Assembly: GCF_900106745.1 (NCBI RefSeq)
Contig: NZ_FNNV01000025.1
Coordinates: 1 to 64,000, forward strand
Length of the DNA stretch: 64,000 nucleotides
Reading direction: 5' to 3'
Source: Paenibacillus sp. CF384
Lineage (GTDB): Bacteria; Bacillota; Bacilli; Paenibacillales; Paenibacillaceae
Shown here: one piece after another, positions 19,200 through 28,161 of the stretch
Layout of the letters: each line of letters opens with the position of its first letter
Position numbering within the stretch: position 1 is the first letter of the stretch
The notes under the pieces: generated by a model
Databases searched by the model: none
The model's input: the letters and a program-made list of their open reading frames with translations, nothing else
What the model was told of the DNA's origin: nothing
Made by a program: the position numbers and the translations under genes

Positions 19200-20951
19200 C
19201 TAGATCTGTTCAGGCGTCCGTAACCCGAGCAGGGCAAGCCCCGAACGCAGTACGCCTGCAACCGCAGCAGTCAGCAGCAGCTTCGCTTCGGTTTCCGCGG
19301 AGTCTTCCGTAAGAATGCGCTCCTGGTGGTAGAAACGATTGAAGCGTTTGGCCGCATCGAGCAGGAAACGCGCTACAACCGCCGGTTCATTCTGGCGAAG
19401 CGCGCCGGCTATCGCTTCGGGATAGGCAGCCAGCAGCTTCATGCACTCCCATGCCGCCGGCCCCGAGAGATAGCCCGCCAGCTCGCTGCCGGTAACTGCT
19501 CCAGATAAACTGCGCGATTCGGTTTCCGCCAGCGTCAGCTTTCCTTTGGCCAGCAGCTTGAAGGCTCTAGCCGCGGTGTACTGCACATAGGGACCGGTTT
19601 CCCCTTCGAAGCGAAGCGCTTCATCCAGCGAGAAATCCACCTCCAGCATCCGATGGTGAAGCAAATCGCCGAACACAATTGCGCCAATGCCGACAGCCTC
19701 GGCGGTCTCCTGCGCATCCGCGAGATCGGGATTCTTCTCTGCAATAATCGCCGCAGCCTTGGATACCGCCTCGTCCAGCACCTCATCCAGGAAGATAACC
19801 TGACCTCTGCGCGTGGACATTTTACGGCCTTCGAATTTCATCAGCCCAAATGCCAGATGGCGGCACTGGTCTGCCACTTCTTCACCCATGCACTTCAAGA
19901 CGGCGAACACTTGTTGAAAATGCAGCTTCTGTTCCGCGCCTACCACATACAGCAGCAAATCCCCGCCCATCTCCTTCTTCCGATAGAGCGCCGTAGCGAG
20001 ATCACGCGTTGGGTAAATGGTCGTGCCGTCCGACTTCAGGATGAGGCATGGCGGCAAGCCTTCCTCTTCCAAACGGACCACCTGCGCACCGTTGCTTTCT
20101 TCAAGGAGCTCTAGCTCTTGCAAGCGCGAGACGACAGCAGCCATCTTGTCGTTATAGAAGCTCTCACCCAGCGTATAGTCGAATTGCACACCAAGACGGC
20201 TGTACACACGGTCAAATTCCTCCATGCTGAACGATACAAAATAACGCCATAACCGATGCGCTTCCTCATCATCGTTCTCCAGCTTCCAGAACCAGTGGCG
20301 CGCCTTGTCTTCCAAAGTCGGGTCCTTCTCCGCTTCCTCATGGAACTTGACGTACAAACGCAAGCTCTCGCGAATCGGCTCTTCCTTGAGCTTCGCTTCG
20401 TCGCCCCAGCGCATATAGGCTTCCATCAGCTTGCCGAATTGCGTACCCCAGTCGCCGATATGGTTGACGGTGACGACCTCATAGCCGCAGCTGCGGTACA
20501 TCTGAGCGAGCGCATTGCCGATCATCGTAGAGCGCAGGTGACCGACGCCGAAAGGTTTCGCAATATTCGGGGAGGACATATCCATGATGACGCGCTGACC
20601 TGCCCCGATCTGCGATTGCCCGAAGTCGGCAAGCAGCAGCGGCGCAAGGAGCTTCGGTGCCCACTCTTCCCGTACAAGGAAGAGATTCAAGTAAGGGCCT
20701 TTGGCTTCAGCGCGAATAGTCGGTGACACGCTCGTGCCGGCACTGTCATCGCCGATCTGCTTCGCGAGCTCTGCGGCTATTGCCGCCGGCGCACGTTTCA
20801 GTTCACGCGATAGGGCAAAGCAAGGGAATGCGACATCACCAAGCTCCGGATTAGGCGGGAGCTCCAGCAGCGATACGATGTCTTCGTAAGTCAGCGTCGG
20901 TACATGCGGCTGCAGCTGTGCAGCGGTCCACTGCAATAACAGGTTCATCAT
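19200..20951 (-). CDS. Second arginyl-tRNA synthetase, T-box controlled
   Basis: 583 residues. A distinct ArgRS lineage: HIGH signature is GVGHLRS in PNIAKPFGVGHLRSTMIG, KMSKS loop is KMSTRRG, and the N-terminal domain and DALR domain are present (ending VLRSGLALLGLRTPEQI). It differs strongly from the neighbouring argS, so it is not a recent duplication. A T-box leader precedes it, suggesting it is induced when tRNA-Arg is uncharged. The start is the ATG at 20951 with GGGGAGG six bases upstream; M at 20948 is an alternative. Confidence 0.93.
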   Translation of the reverse strand: MMNLLLQWTAAQLQPHVPTLTYEDIVSLLELPPNPELGDVAFPCFALSRELKRAPAAIAAELAKQIGDDSAGTSVSPTIRAEAKGPYLNLFLVREEWAPKLLAPLLLADFGQSQIGAGQRVIMDMSSPNIAKPFGVGHLRSTMIGNALAQMYRSCGYEVVTVNHIGDWGTQFGKLMEAYMRWGDEAKLKEEPIRESLRLYVKFHEEAEKDPTLEDKARHWFWKLENDDEEAHRLWRYFVSFSMEEFDRVYSRLGVQFDYTLGESFYNDKMAAVVSRLQELELLEESNGAQVVRLEEEGLPPCLILKSDGTTIYPTRDLATALYRKKEMGGDLLLYVVGAEQKLHFQQVFAVLKCMGEEVADQCRHLAFGLMKFEGRKMSTRRGQVIFLDEVLDEAVSKAAAIIAEKNPDLADAQETAEAVGIGAIVFGDLLHHRMLEVDFSLDEALRFEGETGPYVQYTAARAFKLLAKGKLTLAETESRSLSGAVTGSELAGYLSGPAAWECMKLLAAYPEAIAGALRQNEPAVVARFLLDAAKRFNRFYHQERILTEDSAETEAKLLLTAAVAGVLRSGLALLGLRTPEQI

Positions 20952-20990
20952 GATCATCCTCCCCGAATATGGTCACAACCCTCTAGAGAC

Positions 20991-21333
20991 AAATAAAACC
21001 CCCGTCTCTAATAAAGAGACGGAGGTTGATTTCCGCGGTACCACTCTTCTGGTTTTCATTATGGCTGCGCAAACAACGAATATCTAACGGCGGCGGCCAT
21101 GCCGAAAACCTCTCAAGCACGATAACGGGGTGACCGGATTCATCTACTTACAGAGGCGCACTTCACCGAGCCCCCTGCATGTTCAATGGATCTACTCCCG
21201 GGTCCGCTTCCCTTACGCCGCTGCGCCGGCTTTCACCAAGGATGATTCGCTCATCCAGCCCGGCTCGCTGCTAGCACCGATCTGCAAGGTACTGTCCCGT
21301 TCATCGTATGTAGCTGTTATAACTGACTGTATT
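20991..21333 (-). promoter_or_regulatory. T-box riboswitch (probable Arg specifier)
   Basis: The canonical T-box sequence AGAGTGGTACCGCGG lies at 21033-21047 on the minus strand, followed by the terminator stem CCGTCTCTTTATTAGAGACGG and a T-rich run. Stem I elements AGTACC, AGCGAGCC and GGTGAAAGCC are visible upstream. The likely specifier codon is CGG (21204-21206, in GGAAGCGGACC), which encodes Arg and fits the gene. The UGGU bulge would pair with an ACCA tRNA 3' end. The specifier was assigned by eye. Confidence 0.92.
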
Positions 21334-21339
21334 TCCCCT

Positions 21340-21367
21340 ATTATATGCAACCTCGCCAAAAAAGCAA
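21340..21367 (-). promoter_or_regulatory. Promoter of the T-box/argS2 transcript
   Basis: TTGCTT (21362-21367) and a perfect TATAAT (21340-21345) on the minus strand, 16-bp spacer. Transcription would start near 21333. It lies within the gap after the DNA glycosylase gene. Confidence 0.8.
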
Positions 21368-21386
21368 GCCTCTTTATAAGGTTTGC

Positions 21387-21905
21387 CTAGGTCTGCTCGA
21401 GCGGAATTAAGTATGGCAGCAAAATGCGCCAAGCTTCGATCCGATCTGCAGTCGTGCGCATCGCAGCCGTTGGTATCGGACTGGTCGACGGCAGCTTGAG
21501 CAGCGTGATGCCACTGCGTTCTGGCAAGTTCCGGAAATACTTTAAGAACGTGTCATGCGACTTGGCGCCGTTGCACACGATGCATTGAATATCCGGATAC
21601 TCCGCAAGCAAACCGGGAATATCATTGGGTTGTTCCTCGCGAATGTTCGCATCGAGACTTCCCTCCCGCTGGCAGGAAGCAATGACGTCCCAGAGCGCAA
21701 TTCCCCGAGCCTTGGCAAAAGCGAGCCGCTCCTCGTAATCTTCAGCCGGCGTTTGGCCGAACAAGCCATACACCACCGGCCATAGATGATTGCGCGGATG
21801 AGCGTAATATTGATGCTTCGCAAGCGAAGCCGTTCCCGGCATGCTGCCAAGGACAAGCACCCGCGCACAAGCGCCGATCTCCGGCGGAAATGAATGTACG
21901 GTCAT
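21387..21905 (-). CDS. DNA-deoxyinosine glycosylase (UDG superfamily family 6)
   Basis: 172 residues. The uracil-DNA glycosylase fold is shown by the first motif LVLGSMPGTASL (about 17-28), YYAHPRNHLWP, the ALWDVIASC segment and the LPSTSPIPT motif near residue 140, which replaces the HPSPL of classical UDG. This pattern fits hypoxanthine-DNA glycosylases that excise deaminated adenine. The 5-residue C-terminal overhang is ordinary. Probably monocistronic; the argS2 promoter begins right after its stop. Confidence 0.85.
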   Translation of the reverse strand: MTVHSFPPEIGACARVLVLGSMPGTASLAKHQYYAHPRNHLWPVVYGLFGQTPAEDYEERLAFAKARGIALWDVIASCQREGSLDANIREEQPNDIPGLLAEYPDIQCIVCNGAKSHDTFLKYFRNLPERSGITLLKLPSTSPIPTAAMRTTADRIEAWRILLPYLIPLEQT

Positions 21906-21967
21906 GAAGCAGTCCCTCCCCTCTTCTCCATAGGAAAACAGAAAGAGACGTATTAATCAAGCCCCAT

Positions 21968-22219
21968 CTAGAGCTGAGGCGATGCCGGCGGTGTTCCCGT
22001 CAGCCGTTCTATCTTACGGCATATATCGTGCTGCCACTCCGTATCGCCTGTCATCGAAGCCAGCAGCGAGAGATTGTACAAATTCGCAACTTGTCGGCAA
22101 ATCATCGCGTTCACCGCCAAGCAATGCTCGAAATCCGCCAGCTCTTCCGCCGAGAGCTGCCTCTTGCTTCGTACCGTCCACAGCTCCGCGAGCCGCTCGT
22201 GAATTGGCAATAAGCTCAT
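21968..22219 (-). CDS. Small helical protein of unknown function
   Basis: 83 residues, probably all-helical and cytoplasmic (IHERLAELWTVRSKR, ELADFEHCLAVNAM). GAGGGGG precedes the ATG. It contains two cysteines but no metal-binding pattern. I do not recognise the family. It lies 62 bp upstream of the DNA glycosylase on the same strand and may be co-transcribed with it. Confidence 0.65.
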   Translation of the reverse strand: MSLLPIHERLAELWTVRSKRQLSAEELADFEHCLAVNAMICRQVANLYNLSLLASMTGDTEWQHDICRKIERLTGTPPASPQL

Positions 22220-22423
22220 AACTTGCTCGCCCCCTCAATTGTTAGACTACTACTATTCATTATGACCAAAAAATGAAGCCCTAAGCGGTGGGCATACGGT
22301 AGTACTCTAACGAGAGCTGCTTTATTGTTATTTTATAGCCGATTCCGGCACTCTGAAACTTGACCTTCGAAAAAGAAGAAGCCTGATTTGGGAGCCTGCT
22401 CGCTGCTTCTCCGCTTGCCGCGA

Positions 22424-22463
22424 AAATCTAACGAACCGCCTGTACGGCTCGTTAGATTTTTTT
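22424..22463 (+). terminator. Plus-strand terminator-like hairpin without an upstream gene
   Basis: AAATCTAACGA pairs with TCGTTAGATTT around an inner GC-rich loop and is followed by seven T on the plus strand (four on the minus). No plus-strand gene lies upstream. It shares the core TCTAACGAACC with the repeats upstream of the lhr-like gene. The flanking 22240-22420 shows no gene. Confidence 0.6.
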
Positions 22464-22479
22464 GCATATCCCGAACAAC

Positions 22480-22510
22480 AAAAAAGGACGGGAGCATCGC
22501 GCTCCCATCC
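22480..22510 (-). terminator. Terminator of speE-speB
   Basis: GGATGGGAGC pairs with GCTCCCGTCC around GCGAT and is followed by six T on the minus strand, just after the speB stop. Confidence 0.88.
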
Positions 22511-22517
22511 TTCGCTA

Positions 22518-23387
22518 TTATTTAATAAAGCCAAGCAGCATTTCGCGGATGACTTTCGCCGCGACGATCTGTGTTTGTTCGGTTGGGTCGTAAGCCGGTG
22601 CTACCTCAACGAGGTCACAGCCTACAACGTTAACGCCGGAACGAGCGATCGCGTGAACCGCGTCGATCAATTCCTTCGACGTGATGCCGCCGGCTTCCGC
22701 CGTACCTGTTCCCGGTGCTGCCGATGGATCCAGCACGTCGATGTCGATCGTCAGATAGACAGGACGGCCTTCAAGCTCAGGCAATACTTTCTTCAGCGGC
22801 TCAAGCACTTCGAACGGGTGGAAATTGATATTCTCGCGCGCATACTGCCACTCTTCGCGGGAGCCGGAACGGATACCGAATTGGTAGACGTTCTTGCCGC
22901 CAATTAGGCCGGCTGCTTTGCGAAGCGGCGTGGAGTGCGAAAGCGGCTCGCCTTCGTACGACTCGCGCAGATCCGCGTGGGCATCAAAGTGAATGATCGC
23001 CATGTCCGGGTACTTCTTGTATACCTCTTGGAAAATCGGCCACGAAACGAGATGCTCGCCGCCGAGTCCTACAGGCATTTTGCCGTCATCCAATACACCG
23101 CGAACGAATTCACCGATCACTTCAAGCGAGCGAGCCGCGTTGCCGAAAGGCAGCAGCAAATCGCCTGCGTCGAAATACTCGATATCTTCCAAGCTGCGAT
23201 CCAGGTAAGGGCTGTACTCTTCCAGACCGATCGACACCTCGCGAATACGCGGAGGGCCGAAACGGGAGCCTGGGCGGAACGATACGGTAAAGTCCATCGG
23301 CATACCGTAAATAACGGCTTTGGACGTGCTATAGTCATCCGAGCTAAGGATAAAGACATTGCCGGAATATTTTTGATCGAGTTTCAT
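22518..23387 (-). CDS. speB: Agmatinase
   Basis: 289 residues, ureohydrolase (arginase) superfamily. Binuclear manganese ligands in GGEHLVSWP, IIHFDAHADLRE and DIDVLDPSAAPGTGT. It hydrolyses agmatine to putrescine and urea, the substrate for SpeE. It follows speE by 19 bp on the same strand, as in B. subtilis, and ends at a strong terminator. No arginine decarboxylase is present in this window. Confidence 0.95.
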   Translation of the reverse strand: MKLDQKYSGNVFILSSDDYSTSKAVIYGMPMDFTVSFRPGSRFGPPRIREVSIGLEEYSPYLDRSLEDIEYFDAGDLLLPFGNAARSLEVIGEFVRGVLDDGKMPVGLGGEHLVSWPIFQEVYKKYPDMAIIHFDAHADLRESYEGEPLSHSTPLRKAAGLIGGKNVYQFGIRSGSREEWQYARENINFHPFEVLEPLKKVLPELEGRPVYLTIDIDVLDPSAAPGTGTAEAGGITSKELIDAVHAIARSGVNVVGCDLVEVAPAYDPTEQTQIVAAKVIREMLLGFIK

Positions 23388-23406
23388 AGGTTGTGTAGGT
23401 CTCCTC

Positions 23407-24234
23407 TTACTTCACCAGGTCTTCCACAAATTTCGGCAGAACGAAAGCCGCTTTGTGCAGACGTGGGGAGTAATATTTAGTGTCGATCTCAGGGATGCTG
23501 GACTCGTCCACTTCAAGCGGATCGTATTTCTTGCTTCCCATTGTGAATGTCCACAGGCCGCTCGGGTACGTTGGTACGTTAGCCCAGAATACGCGAACGA
23601 TCGGGAATACTTCTTTCACATCGCGGTTTACGTTCGAGATCAGCTCAGGCGTGAACCACGGGTTGTCCGTTTGAGCGACGAAGATACCGTCTTCTTTCAG
23701 TGCATCGTAGATCCCTTGGTAGAAGCCGCGTGTAAACAGGTTTACTGCTGGGCCAACCGGCTCCGTGGAGTCAACCATAACGACATCGTACTCGTTCTTA
23801 TGATCATGGATATGCATGAAGCCGTCGTTCACGATCACTTCTACGCGCGGGTCTTCCAGACCGCAAGCGATTTGCGGAAGGTACTTCTTGGAGTACTCGA
23901 TGACTTTGCCATCGATATCAACCAGAACAGCCTTCTCTACGTTCGGGTGCTTCAGGATTTCACGGATTACGCCGCCGTCGCCGCCGCCGACAACAAGTAC
24001 TTTGCGCGGATTCGGGTGCGTGTATAGAACAGGGTGAGCGACCATTTCGTGATAAACCCACTCGTCTTTATCCGTTGTCATTACCATGCCGTCCAGAACG
24101 AGCATCGTGCCGAACTCTTCCGTCTCGATCATATCGAGCTGTTGGAATTCTGTTTGCTCGCTTACATACGTTTCTTTTACTTTCATCGTAATCCCATAAG
24201 TCGGGGTCTGTTTCTCCGTGTACCACAATTCCAT
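23407..24234 (-). CDS. speE: Spermidine synthase
   Basis: 275 residues. Aminopropyltransferase with an N-terminal beta-strand domain ([19 protein letters not shown]) and a Rossmann-type domain. The decarboxylated-SAM binding motif is [13 protein letters not shown] (about 81-93), with the catalytic DSTEPVGPA loop near residue 155. It makes spermidine from putrescine. First gene of speE-speB; divergent from the penicillin-binding protein gene. Confidence 0.96.
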   Translation of the reverse strand: MELWYTEKQTPTYGITMKVKETYVSEQTEFQQLDMIETEEFGTMLVLDGMVMTTDKDEWVYHEMVAHPVLYTHPNPRKVLVVGGGDGGVIREILKHPNVEKAVLVDIDGKVIEYSKKYLPQIACGLEDPRVEVIVNDGFMHIHDHKNEYDVVMVDSTEPVGPAVNLFTRGFYQGIYDALKEDGIFVAQTDNPWFTPELISNVNRDVKEVFPIVRVFWANVPTYPSGLWTFTMGSKKYDPLEVDESSIPEIDTKYYSPRLHKAAFVLPKFVEDLVK

Positions 24235-24449
24235 TGTTAAGTCCCTACTTTCGTTTATGTAGTGATGCTATTGATCATATGGTCCAATGTTTCAATCTGT
24301 ATTATAAGTTAACGGGGGGAAAAAGCAACCTTTTGCCAGCTCCGCACAAAAATTTCATATTAAGCAATTGCTCTTCCTGAATAGGGTGTCCCATTGTTTT
24401 CCATACTAGTTGGATAAAGCGGACTTTCTTTCGGTTAGGAGACTTGCAC

Positions 24450-26564
24450 ATGAAAAGATGGTTGAAACCTCTATTCAGGCAGGGCGGCGCATTGAAGCGT
24501 CGACTGCCTGTTTCTATTCAATTGGAACGATGGATGCCGTTGCTGAAGCATGTGAAACGGTGGCTGATTTATTCAGGCGCTGCACTGCTGGTGCTGTTTA
24601 TATGCGCCTTCGGCTTCCTCTATTATTTGCGGGAACAGGCGCTCCCCGCTTCGGCGATCAGCCAAACCTCGCAGATGCTCGACGCGCAAGGCCATATCAT
24701 CGACACGTTTCATGCCGGCGAGAACCGCCAATCGGTGCCTTTGAAGCAAATCTCTCCCTATCTTGTTGAGGCGACGCTCGCCATCGAAGACCAGCGTTTC
24801 TACGATCACCTCGGCTTCGATATGAAAGGGATGGCCCGCGCGGCGGTCGTCAATGTCGAGAATATGTCGCGCAAGCAAGGGGCCAGCACGCTGACCCAGC
24901 AGCTCGCTCGCAACCTGTATTTGACGCATGAGCGGACCTGGTCGCGCAAGCTGAAGGAAGCGATGTATACGATTCAGCTGGAGATGCATTACTCCAAGGA
25001 TGAGATTTTGGCGCTCTATTTGAACCAAATCTATTACGGTCACGGTGCCTATGGCGCAGAAGCCGCAGCTGAGCTGTATTACGGGAAACACGCGTCCGAG
25101 CTCACGTTAGCCGAAAGCGCGATGCTTGCGGGTATTCCGAAAGGCCCCAAATACTACTCGCCCTATATGGATATGAAGAACGCGAAGGACAGGCAGCGTA
25201 CCATCCTCCAAACGATGGTGGATCAAGGCATTCTGCTGCAGCCTGATGCCGAAGCGGCAGGCGCCGAGCTGCTTCGGTTCGTGCCGCTCGGAGCGAGCAA
25301 GCAAGCCGGGACTGCGCCTTACTTCCGCGATTATGTGCGGTATATGGCGGTCGATAAGCTTGGCATCGATGAGCGGACGATGAGCGAGGGCGGCATTCGC
25401 ATCTATACGACGCTGGATCCCGATGCGCAGCGAGCGGCGGAAGAGTCGGTCGCTGCAGGAATTCCGGCGGATTCCGAGCAGCAGGCTGCGCTTGTCTCCG
25501 TAGATCCACGTACCGGCTACATTAAGGCGATGGTCGGCGGCCGCGATTATAGGACCAATCAGTATAATCGGGTTTTTGCCAAGACGCGACAGCCGGGGTC
25601 GGCTTTTAAACCTGTTTTGTATTTAACCGCCTTGCAGGAAGGTGTGCTGACACCTGTTTCGCAGTATAAAAGCACGCCAACGATCTTCACGTATGATGAA
25701 GGCCGTAAGACGTATTCGCCGAGCAATTACAACAGCAAATACGTCGGCGATTTCATTAATATGCGCCAGGCTATCGCGAGCTCCGACAACATCTACGCGG
25801 TCAATTCCATCATGACCGTCGGACCGGAGAAGGTCATCGCCATGGCTCGGAAGCTGGGCATCGAGAGTCCGATGAAGCCGGTGCCTTCCTTAGCGCTCGG
25901 CACCTTCCCTGTAAGTCCGTTTGAGATGGCATCGGCCTTCAGCGCATTTGCTAATGGCGGTGTACGCATGGAGCCAACGGCGATCCTGCGCATTGAGGAC
26001 GCCAAAGGCGAGGTGCTGTATGAAGCGCAGCCCGCCTCCTCCACCGTTGTAGATGCCGCGCATGCTTATGTGCTCACTAGCCTAATGGAGAGCGTGTTCG
26101 AAACCGGCGGCACCGGCAACCGCGTATCGGCGATGATCAAACGCCCTGTCGCCGGCAAAACCGGCACGACCGCAACGGACGCTTGGCTGGTCGGCTATAC
26201 GCCGGAGCTGGCTACCGCGGTATGGGTCGGCTACGACAAAGGCCGCAAGCTGACGCCTGTGGAAGCGCGCCGTGCCGCGCCGATCTTCGCCTCCTACACG
26301 GAAGCGGCGCTGTCCGCCATTCCGCCGAAGATCTTCCCGCTGCCCGATGGCGTCGTATCCGTCTACATCGATCCGCAAAGCGGCAAGCTCGCCGGGAAGT
26401 CCTGCCCGGACCGGCGGCTTGAATCCTTCGTCAGCGGCACCGAGCCGGTAGAGGTGTGCGGCGTTCACAGCGAAGGCGACGCTTCGGGTTCAGCGGACGA
26501 AGGCGCACAAGCCGAGCAGACGCGCCACTGGTGGAAGCACCTCAAGCGCTGGTGGTCGAATTAG
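24450..26564 (+). CDS. Class A penicillin-binding protein (bifunctional)
   Basis: 704 residues; ATG 24450 chosen because AGGAGA lies seven bases upstream (a TTG six bases earlier is the alternative). A membrane anchor at about residues 38-62 is followed by a GT51 glycosyltransferase domain (EDQRFYDHLGFD, QGASTLTQQLARN) and a transpeptidase domain: SxxK in RQPGSAFKPVLYL, SxN in SSDNIYAV, KTGT in AGKTGTTATDAW. It polymerises and cross-links peptidoglycan on the outer face of the membrane. Synteny with speE corresponds to B. subtilis pbpG (PBP2d), a sporulation-linked PBP. Confidence 0.94.
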   Translation: MKRWLKPLFRQGGALKRRLPVSIQLERWMPLLKHVKRWLIYSGAALLVLFICAFGFLYYLREQALPASAISQTSQMLDAQGHIIDTFHAGENRQSVPLKQISPYLVEATLAIEDQRFYDHLGFDMKGMARAAVVNVENMSRKQGASTLTQQLARNLYLTHERTWSRKLKEAMYTIQLEMHYSKDEILALYLNQIYYGHGAYGAEAAAELYYGKHASELTLAESAMLAGIPKGPKYYSPYMDMKNAKDRQRTILQTMVDQGILLQPDAEAAGAELLRFVPLGASKQAGTAPYFRDYVRYMAVDKLGIDERTMSEGGIRIYTTLDPDAQRAAEESVAAGIPADSEQQAALVSVDPRTGYIKAMVGGRDYRTNQYNRVFAKTRQPGSAFKPVLYLTALQEGVLTPVSQYKSTPTIFTYDEGRKTYSPSNYNSKYVGDFINMRQAIASSDNIYAVNSIMTVGPEKVIAMARKLGIESPMKPVPSLALGTFPVSPFEMASAFSAFANGGVRMEPTAILRIEDAKGEVLYEAQPASSTVVDAAHAYVLTSLMESVFETGGTGNRVSAMIKRPVAGKTGTTATDAWLVGYTPELATAVWVGYDKGRKLTPVEARRAAPIFASYTEAALSAIPPKIFPLPDGVVSVYIDPQSGKLAGKSCPDRRLESFVSGTEPVEVCGVHSEGDASGSADEGAQAEQTRHWWKHLKRWWSN

Positions 26565-26645
26565 CGCTTGGCGCTCGCGCTGCGATGGGCGCTAGCCGCG
26601 GGTTTTAGGGGCCGCGGCGTTGCAGCGCGGGGGCTAGACGCGGTG

Positions 26646-26700
26646 AAAAAGGGTTGCTTCGTCATCCGAGTTCTCGGATGGTGTGATGCAGCCCTTTTTT
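26646..26700 (+). terminator. Terminator after the penicillin-binding protein gene
   Basis: GGGTTGC pairs with GCAGCCC and an inner CATCCGAG/CTCGGATG stem, followed by six T on the plus strand. Confidence 0.85.
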
Positions 26701-26758
26701 ACTGTCAGCACTTTTGGGTGCATGTCGCACGCATCTTCGTGCGAATTCAGGCGGCGCG

Positions 26759-27060
26759 CTCGTATGTAGACTTCCTCGTTCGCTTCTTGGTTCGAAAACT
26801 CGCATTTGGCTCGCATGTAGACATCCTCGTTCGCTTCTTAGCTCGAATACTCATATTCTGCTCGCATGTAGACTTCCTCGTTCGCTTCTTAGCTCGAATA
26901 CTCATATTCTGCTCGCATGTAGACTTCCTCGTTCGCTTCTTAGCTCGAATACTCGTATTTGGCTCGCGTGTAGACCTCCTCATTCGCTTCTTAGCTCGAT
27001 GCCCCGCATTTTGCTCGCATAAAGCCACCTACAACTCCTCTTACTAATTTCCAATATTCT
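26759..27060. repeat. Tandem repeat array A (51-bp unit)
   Basis: Five clear copies of a 51-bp unit beginning CTCGCATGTAGACTTCCTCG (starts at 26759, 26810, 26861, 26912, 26963), then a degenerate 47-bp copy. Within each unit CTCG recurs at 16-16-19 bp. The minus strand reads as a 17-residue Lys/Arg-rich repeat and the plus strand as a Leu/Arg/Ser repeat. Neither has a start codon with ribosome-binding site, so coding is doubtful. Confidence 0.85.
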
Positions 27061-27206
27061 ATGAGCGGTATCCAGTACCCCACATAAGCCAAATTCGTCG
27101 ATTTCCGCTCAATGATCGGTACCCAGTACCGCTCTTCAAACTAAATGGCTCTATTTTGTCCAATGAACGGTAACTGGTACCTCACATTTCGATTGCTCCC
27201 ACTAAT
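27061..27206. repeat. Tandem repeat array B (51-bp period, diverged)
   Basis: Three diverged copies of ATGANCGGTANCCAGTACC at 27061, 27112 and 27163, exactly 51 bp apart. The remainder of each unit is poorly conserved. The array directly abuts arrays A and C, which have different sequence but the same period. Confidence 0.7.
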
Positions 27207-27557
27207 GTGTGGCTCTGAGGACTACTCTTGGGCCACTATTGGTGTTTTCTCGCTAATGTGTGGCTCTGGGGGCTACTCTTGGGCTACTTTCGATGTTTTC
27301 TCGCTAATGTGTGGCTCTGGGGGCTACTCTTGGGCTACTTTCGATGTTTTCTCGCTAATGTGTGGCTCTGGGGGCTACTCTTGCGCTACTTATGGTGTTT
27401 TCTCACTAATGTGTGGCTCTGGGGGCTACTCTTGGGCTACTTTCGGGGTTTTCTCGCTAATGTGTGGTTCTGGGTGCTACTCTTGGGCTACTTTCGGGGT
27501 TTTCTCGCTAATGTGTGGTTCTAGGGACTACTCTCTCGTGATTTTTCTTTCGTTTCC
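27207..27557. repeat. Tandem repeat array C (51-bp unit)
   Basis: Seven copies (the last one truncated) of a unit beginning GTGTGGCTCTGGGGGCTACT, starting at 27207, 27258, 27309, 27360, 27411, 27462 and 27513. The plus strand is open and would read a 17-residue CGSGGYSWATF-type repeat, but no ribosome-binding site precedes it. Confidence 0.85.
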
Positions 27558-27594
27558 CCAGCAAGCTAAGTGCGAAAGTGAGCGGTTGTGCGGA

Positions 27595-27624
27595 TTGACA
27601 CTCATTTTGCCGATTGGATAAGAT
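27595..27624 (+). promoter_or_regulatory. Promoter of the VOC-SDR gene pair
   Basis: Consensus TTGACA (27595-27600) and TAAGAT (27619-27624) with an 18-bp spacer, about 55 bp upstream of the VOC coding region. Confidence 0.7.
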
Positions 27625-27678
27625 AGCTGAGTAAGGGTTGTGGAAAATTGTGTAAGAGTCTACGTCTGATTCACCACT

Positions 27679-28152
27679 ATGGAGAGGATGTGTTCGCTGT
27701 TGTCAGGACTACTCGGCAATAAAGTCATTACGCAAATCGGCATACTCGTTAACGATATCGACAAAGTGAGTCAGGCTTATGCGGATTTCTTCGGGATTGA
27801 GAAACCGCAGGCCATCATTACGGACACGCTGGATAAAGCGCAGACGGAATTTAACGGTGCTCCTACTCTTGCTCGGGCTAAGCTTGCTTTTATCGATATG
27901 GGCTCCTTGCAGCTTGAACTGATTGAACCGGACGAGCATCCGAGCACGTGGCGGAATTATTTGAATGAGCATGGCGAAGGGCCTCATCATATCGCTTTCG
28001 AAATCGAAGGCATGAAAGAGAAAATCATGCTGCTGGAGGGCAAGGGTTTCCCGCTTCAACAGAAGGGTGAATATACAGGTGGACGATATGCTTATATCGA
28101 TACCATTCCGGCACTGAAGGTGCTCGTGGAGCTGCTCGAGAACGATAAATAG
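27679..28152 (+). CDS. VOC superfamily protein, methylmalonyl-CoA epimerase-like
   Basis: 157 residues if started at 27679. Paired beta-alpha-beta-beta-beta modules of the vicinal oxygen chelate fold: ITQIGILVNDIDKVSQAYADFFG (first module, with a His-to-Gln change at the usual first metal position), LELIEPDE (metal Glu), GEGPHHIAFEIEGM (second His), KVLVELLE (last Glu). The pattern resembles methylmalonyl-CoA epimerase and small lactoylglutathione lyases. The substrate is unknown, and no mutase gene is nearby. The start is uncertain: a TTG at 27700 after GGAGAGG is possible. Ten bases separate it from the SDR gene. Confidence 0.75.
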   Translation: MERMCSLLSGLLGNKVITQIGILVNDIDKVSQAYADFFGIEKPQAIITDTLDKAQTEFNGAPTLARAKLAFIDMGSLQLELIEPDEHPSTWRNYLNEHGEGPHHIAFEIEGMKEKIMLLEGKGFPLQQKGEYTGGRYAYIDTIPALKVLVELLENDK

Positions 28153-28161
28153 GGGAGATTA

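Noticed and set aside
26747-27028. A minus-strand Lys/Arg-rich repeat peptide over array A
   Set aside because: Same reason: period divisible by three keeps frames open. No start signals and no promoter were found, though it remains noted as a repeat.
27145-27621. A 158-codon open frame over repeat array C that would encode a Cys/Gly/Ser/Tyr-Trp-rich repeat protein
   Set aside because: No ribosome-binding site, the frame exists only because the 51-bp period is a multiple of three, and another frame is open over the same repeats.
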